64,000 bases of DNA, taken from contig NC_092635.1 of the NCBI RefSeq assembly GCF_039555335.1, forward strand, positions 69,104,058 to 69,168,057, in the 5' to 3' direction. This document shows, piece by piece, positions 60,801-64,000 of this stretch. The position numbers and the translations under genes are program-made. This DNA is from Amphiura filiformis (Eukaryota > Echinodermata > Ophiuroidea > Amphilepidida > Amphiuridae). Position 1 is the first letter of the stretch, and each line of letters begins with the position of its first letter. The notes below the pieces were generated by a model that ran no database searches, was not told where the DNA came from, and saw only the letters and a list, made by a program, of their open reading frames with translations.

Positions 60801-63604
60801 GACGCTCCATATATGGAGACATATCTTTTAGATGCAACTGACTTTCATGGCGCCTCGTTGAAATTCAAAATTCGCTCTAACACTCTCCCGTTAGACAGTC
60901 AAATTTGTAAATGGACACCAGACAATGATGGTATTTGTAAATTATGTAATATTGATCGCGAGGATGTGAAACACTTCCTTTTCACATGTCACTCACTTAA
61001 CACAATCAGGGCTGATGAATACAGTAAACTTGAGAAAGAGCTAATTAATTTAAATGGTATCGATAGTTGGGAATTATTGATCTCTGGTAACTTAGGCGTA
61101 AAGTATAATATGACCCTTGGAAGTGTAAAATTGTTTGATAATATAAGTAAGGCAGAAGATTTCTATCACACATTTGATAAATTCTGCAAATCCTTCGTAA
61201 AAAGAGCATGGAAGGCAAGATCCGAATTGAGTTTGAACGCTACTGATATTTAATGTATTTATTTATATGTGATGAATTCTGCGTTGCTAGCTAAACTGTA
61301 TAATTGAATATTTTATATTTTGTTTTATTTTCATGCTTACAACCATTTCAAGTCAACTTGGGTTGAGACAGGCAATTTCTTTAACTTTTGTTATTATATA
61401 TCTTATCATTTTTCATGTATATTCAATTGTGTTTAAAATTCGTTTTTATATGTATATTGTTTTTGAATGCACCGCTGGTTAGGCGTGTGCCACTGATATA
61501 AAAGTGTATGTTCCAATAAATAAATAAATAAATATTACTAGGCGGTTACCTGTATTTGGCGGTTCTCGGCTGTCGCGATTACCTGGCTGATGGTGACTTT
61601 ACCCACCAAGTTTTATGCCCATAGGACAGTTTTTACTAATTTGACCTCAGATGACCCCTTGTGATCTCAAACTGACCTTCCAAAATTTGGCCCTAAATGT
61701 TGACTGTACCCACCACGTTTCATGCCCACGACAGTTTTTAGTAATTTGACCTTGGATGACCCCAAAATTATCGTCAAAAATTTGACTCTAAAAGTTGACT
61801 GTACCCACCAAGTTTCAATGCCATACGACATTTGTTACTATTTTGACCTCAGATGACCCCTGGGTGACCTAGGATGACCCCAAAATGACCGTCCAAAATT
61901 TGACTCTAAAAGTTGACTGTACCCACCAAGTTTCATGCCCATACGACAGTTTTACTAATTTGACCTCAGATGACCCCTGGATGACCTTGGCCCTCTTACC
62001 GAAACAAACTTGTTCTGTCTGAGGTCCAGATGCACCCACCCACCAAGTTTGAGGAACGTGCGACCCCTAGTCTCCGAGAAAATAGGCGGAAAACAGTTGT
62101 TACTAATTTGACCTCAGATGACCCCTGGGTGACCTTGACCCACTAACCAATACAAACTTGTTCCGTCTTAGGTCAAGATGCATCTACCCACCAAGTTGCA
62201 TGCCCATATGACAGTTTACTAATTTGACCCCTAGATGACCTCTGGTGACCTTGACCCACTAACCAATACAAACTCGTTCTGTCCCGGGTCAAGAGCGCAC
62301 CCACCCGTCAAGTTTGAGGGCGTCGACCCCAGTGTCCAAGAAAAACAGTTTTACTAATTTGACCCCTGGATGACCTCGGGTGACCTTGACCCACTAACCA
62401 ATACAAACTTGATCTGTATGGGGGCAACATGCACCCACCCACCAAGTTTGAGGAGCGTATGACCCCTAGTCTCCGAGAAAATAGGCGGACAGACACACAG
62501 ATAGACAGACAGATAAACAGACAGATAGACGATGCGTATTATTATATAGATAATCAGTGACACATTTATTATGAAACATCAATGAACATTGAATGCATGA
62601 AATGGTTTGATGAGATGGGATTATCTTACAAGTACACTCAGCACAAATTGTATTGTTATCACTTGCGACTTTACAATGAGATGGTTGATGGGATGAAAGG
62701 ATGGTATTGTTAGTTGTGTCACTGTAATTGTTTACACTATTATTGCACATATTATTATTTTCACTACATATTGGAGAAACATAATTATTAAACGCATTTG
62801 AATTACAATTACTTGGCATTTGCAGTGATGCCAACGCCGCGCCTTAGGCCAACAATTGGGCTACTTGGCGATCACTTGCCGCTACTCAAAAAAGCATGCC
62901 GCTACTTGTCTAAAATTGGGCTACTTTTGCCAGTCTCAGGCCGCGTCACTAATTTAGTGTATTTTCCTTTCAATTTAGCCAATTTATGAAGGTTTTGAGT
63001 CTTTGAAGCTCCAAATTGAAATTACAATGGGTTTTGTGACCATTTATTGATCGGTCAGTAGCTTCCCAGTAAGTACCGGAAGTTTCAAAGTCAAGTTCTT
63101 TTCCGCCCAATTGGGTGTTTTGCGTTGCAAATTAAGGTAAACCCTTAAAAGCTTAAAAAATTGGGCTACTTGAGATTCCTTTACCGCGGCCTGGCGAGTC
63201 AATGCGCCGCGCCTTGACGCTGAAAAGTTTTGGCAACACTGGGCATTTGCAAATAAATTGCACAATCAGGATTTGAAGAAGTATCAACATTGAAAACACT
63301 CTTAACATCTACATTTAAATTAGTTCCTTTGTTATAAAGGTTCATGTCCATAGGTTTTATCACACTGTCATTGATCTTATTTGTAGAAACTCATCTACAG
63401 TCTTATACTTACCGTGTCAGCATCATCATCATCTTCAAACTGATTGAAGCCTGATAGACTTTGTTTATCGCTGATGCTATCACTGTCGCCTTCTTGCAGA
63501 TCAGCAATGTGTTCTTCTAAAGTCTGAGGCATCAGTTGTAGCTCCTCTCTGGTCTTAAAGGTCAATAATGCTATAGCTGGAGGACACAATAGCCCTGCAA
63601 TTAC
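41467..63604 (-). CDS. TRPM (melastatin) cation channel, S1 to C-terminus, nine-exon path
   Basis: Exons 63604-63413, 53517-53341, 52766-52638, 51099-50851, one of 48164-47990 or 47922-47748, 46442-46322, 45135-44939, 43924-43792 and 42883-41467 join in phase to 929 residues and a stop. The order matches TRPM1/3/6/7 channels: pre-S1 linker ([20 protein letters not shown]), S1-S6, filter [11 protein letters not shown], pore-loop cysteines, S6 running into AVFNNTF, TRP box [21 protein letters not shown] and a coiled coil. The family forms plasma-membrane tetramers carrying cations, often including calcium and magnesium. The N-terminal TRPM homology regions are off the right edge. The C-terminus has no alpha-kinase, so it resembles TRPM1/3 more than TRPM6/7. 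Tandem alternative pore exons are the striking feature. Identity is secure; the subtype is inferred. Confidence 0.95.
43478..43685. repeat. 208-bp palindromic foldback
   Basis: GGTTTCTCTACCGGAAGTC and AATTTGTGCCAAAATTCCTT at the left pair with AAGGAATTTTGGCACAAATT and AGGTAGAGAAACC at the right. Sits within 110 bp of the TRPM exon at 43792. Explains overlapping ORFs on both strands. Confidence 0.85.
43792..43924 (-). CDS. TRPM exon: post-TRP helices
   Basis: 133 nt, phase 1 to 2, between CCGTTTCAG and GACAG|GTGAGC. Encodes [19 protein letters not shown] and [20 protein letters not shown], matching the HDFEEQCIEEYFREKDD-type segment preceding the coiled coil. Confidence 0.92.
44000..44930. 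other. TRPM intron, no exon recognised
   Basis: No supported feature beyond a short ATTGA-rich microsatellite-like run at 44640-44705 (GATTGATGAAAAAT units). Confidence 0.4.
44939..45135 (-). CDS. TRPM exon: S6 end and TRP domain
   Basis: 197 nt, phase 2 to 1, between TTTTTTTCAG and GTCTCA|GTAAGT. Completes NNTF at the S6 gate, then [19 protein letters not shown] with the TRP box WKFQRY, followed by [15 protein letters not shown] and a basic stretch [11 protein letters not shown]. Confidence 0.94.
45235..45455 (-). repeat. tRNA-derived SINE
   Basis: Minus strand shows GGGCGCAGTTTTGAAGGCTG with an A-box-like stretch, then GTGGGTTCGAATCC, a good Pol III B box, about 45 bp later, followed by a non-tRNA body (GTGTTCTTGTCGAAGCTAAA). 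Stem pairing is incomplete, so a retroposon rather than a working tRNA. It lies about 100 bp upstream of the TRPM exon 45135-44939. Confidence 0.5.
45511..45979. repeat. TTAAAGCCATATT foldback element
   Basis: Ends TTAAAGCCATATTATAACAT and ATGTTATAATATGGCTTTAA are near-perfect inverses, 469 bp apart, with a GC- and CpG-richer core. A partial relative occurs at 23270-23490. Confidence 0.8.
46322..46442 (-). CDS. TRPM exon: pore loop and S6
   Basis: 121 nt, phase 1 to 2, between TTGGCTAG and TTCAA|GTAAGT. Encodes [18 protein letters not shown] with the two pore-loop cysteines, then S6 [20 protein letters not shown]. The loop is much shorter than the human TRPM3 or TRPM7 equivalent. Accepts either 5a or 5b. 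Confidence 0.93.
46530..46818. repeat. inverted-repeat element in TRPM intron
   Basis: CAGAGAAGATATCTTACAC and TTCCCATAATGC at the left pair with TTCTGGGAA and GGTAAGATAACTTCTCTG at the right, about 288 bp. Confidence 0.65.
46983..47198. repeat. inverted-repeat element in TRPM intron
   Basis: TTTTTTATTACTTCTGTGGTC and GTATGCGCTG at the left pair with GACCACGGAAGAAATAAAAAA at the right; an inner GCATAGAAG / CTTCTATGC pair is also present. Confidence 0.65.
47200..47740. other. intron following pore exon 5b
   Basis: AT-rich, no exon or repeat structure that I can support. Confidence 0.4.
47748..47922 (-). CDS. TRPM alternative pore exon 5b
   Basis: 175 nt, phase 0 to 1, between TACTTCTAG and ATTAA|GTAAGT. 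Same architecture as 5a: S5 [20 protein letters not shown], turret HPDAEPSW, pore helix REIFHKPYF, filter [12 protein letters not shown]. First codon is TTG instead of ATG. Ten of 58 residues differ from 5a while many synonymous sites also differ, showing that the duplicate has been kept under protein-level selection (inference). Confidence 0.93.
47990..48164 (-). CDS. TRPM alternative pore exon 5a
   Basis: 175 nt, phase 0 to 1, between TTCCTGTAG and ATTAA|GTAAGT. Encodes S5 ([20 protein letters not shown]), the turret HPDQDPSW, pore helix RDIFLEPYF and filter [12 protein letters not shown]. Versus 5b it has Gln-Asp in the turret, Leu-Glu just before the pore helix core and His-Gln just after the filter. 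Separated from 5b by a 67-bp intron. Choice between the two must be exclusive to keep frame. Confidence 0.93.
48720..48890. repeat. dispersed repeat
   Basis: Related to 31540-31710 (GCCCAGTATTGGTTCAG, GATATTTTGAGAAAA, TAGCATGCAGCGCATT). Confidence 0.5.
48966..49292. repeat. inverted-repeat MITE
   Basis: GGCCTTTTGCACTTGATTAT and TAGTTTCCTGTT at the left pair with AACAGGAAACTA and ATAATCAAGTGCGAAGGGCC at the right, about 320 bp, with TTA-like flanks. Confidence 0.8.
49737..50752. repeat. 1-kb foldback element beside TRPM S3-S4 exon
   Basis: Two arms of roughly 350-400 bp are inverted copies around 50240. Matching pairs include GGGAACCAGCTTATTTGATG / CATCAAATAAGCTGGTTCCC-type ends, AGGTGCCGGCCAAAACAA / TTGTTTTGGTCGGCACCT and CAAATAAGGATATGAGGGCG / CGCCCTCACATCCTTATTTG. 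It ends about 100 bp from the donor of the exon 51099-50851. No coding capacity. Confidence 0.85.
50851..51099 (-). CDS. TRPM exon: S2-S3 linker, S3, S4
   Basis: 249 nt, phase 0 to 0, between CATCCACAG and AAAATG|GTAAGT. Encodes [20 protein letters not shown]3 ([16 protein letters not shown]), S4 ([20 protein letters not shown]) and the S4-S5 start [12 protein letters not shown]. The open frame continues upstream into intron sequence containing a degraded foldback, which is not exon. Confidence 0.93.
51139..51330. repeat. degraded partial copy of 664-bp foldback
   Basis: Matches the right half of 10766-11429: TAGGTCTTTTGGG, AATACGAAAGGTCAAAATTT, CTACATACACTTTAAG and ATATCATTAGATTTATA. Lies within 45 bp of the TRPM S3-S4 exon acceptor (51099). 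Confidence 0.75.
51512..52076. repeat. GGGCTATTCCAGATGTATTC element
   Basis: Ends GGGCTATTCCAGATGTATTC and GAATACATCTGGAATAGC are inverses. Between them several AATTCAAGTAAATGT and GTCTTCCATAGG units repeat every 60-90 bp. Termini suggest it is related to, or parasitic on, the GAATAGCCC palindromic family. Confidence 0.75.
52080..52630. other. TRPM intron, no exon recognised
   Basis: AT-rich intron without recognisable features. Confidence 0.4.
52638..52766 (-). CDS. TRPM exon: S1-S2
   Basis: 129 nt, phase 0 to 0, between CATAACAG and CGTCAG|GTAAGT. Encodes [18 protein letters not shown] (S1), a short loop DPMPNIE and [18 protein letters not shown] (S2). Not long enough to show up as an ATG-bounded open frame. 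Confidence 0.92.
53341..53517 (-). CDS. TRPM exon: linker to start of S1
   Basis: 177 nt, phase 0 to 0, between TTTGATAG and CACTCT|GTGAGT. Encodes a variable Ser/Thr/Gln-rich loop and then [19 protein letters not shown], the conserved pre-S1 helix (KxYEFYxAPIxKFW in vertebrate members). Confidence 0.93.
53520..54140. other. TRPM intron, no exon recognised
   Basis: Contains a somewhat CpG-richer stretch near 53730-53850; the open frame on the minus strand (53704-53895) has no TRPM similarity and lacks a fitting acceptor. Confidence 0.4.
54146..54172 (-). repeat. LINE 3' tail, (TAAA)n
   Basis: Six or so TAAA units in LINE orientation mark the 3' end. The plus-strand flank ACAGTTATATTA resembles ACAGTCTTATA beside the 5' end (63399-63409), a possible imperfect target duplication. 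Confidence 0.6.
54354..56450 (-). pseudogene. CR1-like LINE reverse transcriptase (broken)
   Basis: Motifs in order: [57 protein letters not shown] (first catalytic Asp), [21 protein letters not shown] (catalytic YADD) and KYLGVTFD, then a C-terminal region with [10 protein letters not shown]. Disabled by a frameshift near 56215, an in-frame TAA at 55490-55492 and a frameshift near 54875. All catalytic residues visible are still present. Confidence 0.88.
56479..56730. mobile_element. TA-flanked 252-bp MITE inside the LINE
   Basis: Ends TGTGACTCCTCGTCACAACT and, inverted, TGTGACTCCTCGCCACAACT; TA on both sides (56477-56478, 56731-56732). The inserted 254 bp shift the LINE frame; without the element and one TA the endonuclease-RT linker reads through. 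Tc1/mariner-type target inferred. Confidence 0.9.
56735..57530 (-). pseudogene. CR1-like LINE apurinic endonuclease domain
   Basis: Encodes the last Cys pair of the finger (PYWCQSC), then [31 protein letters not shown] and [10 protein letters not shown], which are the N, E, D-x-N and SDH active-site motifs of LINE endonucleases. The N-terminal 70 residues of the open frame beyond 57530 are antisense of the other LINE and not part of it. The frame is cut by the TA-flanked MITE at 56730. Confidence 0.85.
57656..59533 (+). pseudogene. second LINE, endonuclease and RT N-terminus
   Basis: Endonuclease motifs: [39 protein letters not shown] and [10 protein letters not shown]. An in-frame TAG at 58745-58747 interrupts the frame, which then resumes and runs to [16 protein letters not shown] and [16 protein letters not shown] of the RT. 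A one-base deletion near 59530 ends it. The reading frame is also open upstream of the ATG to about 57535. Confidence 0.85.
59534..60651 (+). pseudogene. second LINE, RT catalytic core
   Basis: Continues [35 protein letters not shown] (first Asp), [17 protein letters not shown] and [11 protein letters not shown] (catalytic FWADD), then [10 protein letters not shown] further frame change occurs around 60648-60651. Confidence 0.88.
60648..61253 (+). pseudogene. second LINE, C-terminal region with Cys/His knuckle
   Basis: Encodes [20 protein letters not shown] then [10 protein letters not shown], a C-x2-C-x7-8-H-x4-C knuckle typical of the C-termini of several LINE clades. Ends with TAA at 61251-61253. 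Confidence 0.8.
61541..62556 (+). repeat. RTE-type 3' end with 7-8 imperfect tandem units
   Basis: Units of about 110-130 bp repeat TTTGACCTCAGATGACCCC, GTGACCTTGACCCACTAACC and CACCCACCAAGTTTGAGG. The block ends with GACAGA/GATAGA units and GATGCGTATTATTATATAG, a 3' end known from RTE-like retroposons of marine invertebrates. It lies between the second LINE and the N-terminal piece of the first LINE; whether it arrived with the second LINE or separately is unresolved. Confidence 0.65.
62486..62530. repeat. GACAGA/GATAGA microsatellite
   Basis: CAGACAGATAGACAG-type units forming the tail of the RTE-like block. Open frames rich in Leu-Ser-Val-Cys on the minus strand arise from it. Confidence 0.75.
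62565..63351 (-). pseudogene. LINE ORF, N-terminal part with Cys/His finger
   Basis: Starts [13 protein letters not shown] at 63351, is interrupted by a hAT MITE (62823-63241), and continues through an Asn-rich stretch to [24 protein letters not shown]. This is the first part of a C4HC3 (PHD-like) finger as found in CR1-type LINE proteins. The final Cys pair (YWCQSC) lies across the 5-kb insertion at about 57510. Confidence 0.7.
62823..63241. mobile_element. hAT MITE with 8-bp target duplication
   Basis: 419 bp; ends CAGTGATGCCAA and the inverse TTGGCAACACTG (CAGTGTTGCCAA). The 8-bp target GGCATTTG is present on both sides (62815-62822 and 63242-63249). Taking the element and one target copy away leaves the LINE frame open across the site. 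Internal repeats of GGGCTACTTG. No transposase. Confidence 0.92.
63413..63604 (-). CDS. TRPM exon: pre-S1 cytosolic linker
   Basis: 192 nt, phase 0 to 0, between TTCTCTTGTAG and ACACG|GTAAGT. Encodes [14 protein letters not shown], then [18 protein letters not shown], ending in a Ser/Asp-rich stretch ([11 protein letters not shown]). Matches the PPTI-type segment at the end of the TRPM N-terminal region. A LINE begins within about 60 bp downstream of its donor. Confidence 0.92.
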
Positions 63605-64000
63605 CTACAAGAGAAGAATGCATTTCAGACAGGAAAATAAATTTCAAAGAAAAAAAAAACAGGAAAAAAACACATTTTCCTCTAACTTTTGAATTTCCAT
63701 TTGTACCTTTCATTTCATTACTGTAATACGCACCCCCTGAAAATGATTTGCTGACTAATTACGTTGAATAGGGATTTGCAACTTGCAATTTCCAGTTGCA
63801 CACCTTATTCATTATGTTATGGGTGCCATAGGAGATTCCATATTATATAGTTCTGTAAAACCTCGTCTACAAGCATATAGAGTGCTTCTGATGAAAGCTA
63901 AATTAATCCAGGTGCCATTATGGAGTTTGAGCAAATAAATTAAAGATCCAAGCATATACAAACAAGTACTATTGTAAGACCAATCTATTGTATTGGCATA
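63605..64000. other. TRPM intron at right edge
   Basis: Upstream intron of the TRPM exon 63604-63413; no further exon seen. The N-terminal TRPM exons are outside the window. Confidence 0.5.

Larger units (their letters stand above)
57535..61540 (+). mobile_element. second LINE (plus strand) inserted in the first
   Basis: A 5'-incomplete or nearly complete non-LTR retrotransposon: endonuclease, reverse transcriptase with FWADD, C-terminal Cys/His knuckle, then about 260 bp of 3' sequence and a tail of AATA/TAAA units (61515-61540). It lies head-to-head against the remainder of the CR1-like LINE and splits that element's zinc finger. Few disabling changes, so younger than its host. Clade uncertain (RTE/RTEX or related). 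Confidence 0.85.
54146..63390 (-). mobile_element. CR1/L2-like LINE, interrupted three times
   Basis: A non-LTR retrotransposon on the minus strand. From its 5' side: an N-terminal region with a PHD-like Cys/His finger (63351-62565), then after a 5-kb insertion the end of that finger and an endonuclease (57530-56735), then a linker and reverse transcriptase (56450-54354), and a 3' tail of TAAA units (54146-54172). Own length without insertions is about 3.5 kb, a near full-length element. Its first coding ATG is about 60 bp from the donor of the TRPM exon 63604-63413. Coding is broken by insertions, frameshifts and one nonsense codon, so it is dead. Clade assignment within the jockey/CR1 group is by remembered pattern only. 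Confidence 0.85.

Overview
This is animal nuclear DNA: AT-rich, with GT/AG-spliced genes, large introns and dense foldback (palindromic) DNA transposons and LINEs. The encoded proteins are metazoan. A marine deuterostome invertebrate (echinoderm or hemichordate) is my best guess, but it rests on general impression and not on a marker gene.

Layout. (1) 3874-10294, minus strand: the first five coding exons of a glucose-6-phosphate 1-epimerase-like gene (hexose-6-phosphate mutarotase); the rest lies off the left edge. (2) 16552-22963, plus strand: a complete two-coding-exon BLOC1S2 gene. Its 5.9-kb intron holds a minisatellite, a 194-bp tandem duplication, a segmental duplication and two phase-compatible minus-strand exons of an unrecognised secreted protein. 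(3) 23000-41400: mostly repeats, with one isolated plus-strand terminal coding exon (32025-32236) that I cannot name. (4) 41467-63604, minus strand: the 3' two thirds of a TRPM (melastatin) cation-channel gene, from just before S1 to the stop codon, with no C-terminal alpha-kinase. The nine-exon path sums to 2790 nt (929 codons plus stop) with every splice phase agreeing. (5) 54146 to about 63390: a CR1/L2-like LINE inside the first TRPM intron of the window, itself hit by a TA-flanked MITE, a hAT MITE and a block of about 5 kb containing a second LINE in opposite orientation.

The most interesting observation is a tandem pair of TRPM exons (47990-48164 and 47748-47922). Both are exactly 175 nt with identical phases, and both encode S5, pore helix and selectivity filter. 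They differ at 10 of 58 residues, several next to the filter, and are separated by a 67-bp intron. Using both or neither breaks the reading frame, so they are almost certainly mutually exclusive exons that swap the channel pore.

The genes show no sign of acting together: the window joins a sugar-phosphate enzyme, a lysosome/organelle-biogenesis subunit and a cation channel, as expected for an ordinary animal locus. Exon coordinates were derived by hand from splice consensus, reading-frame continuity and remembered family patterns; no alignment or database search was run.
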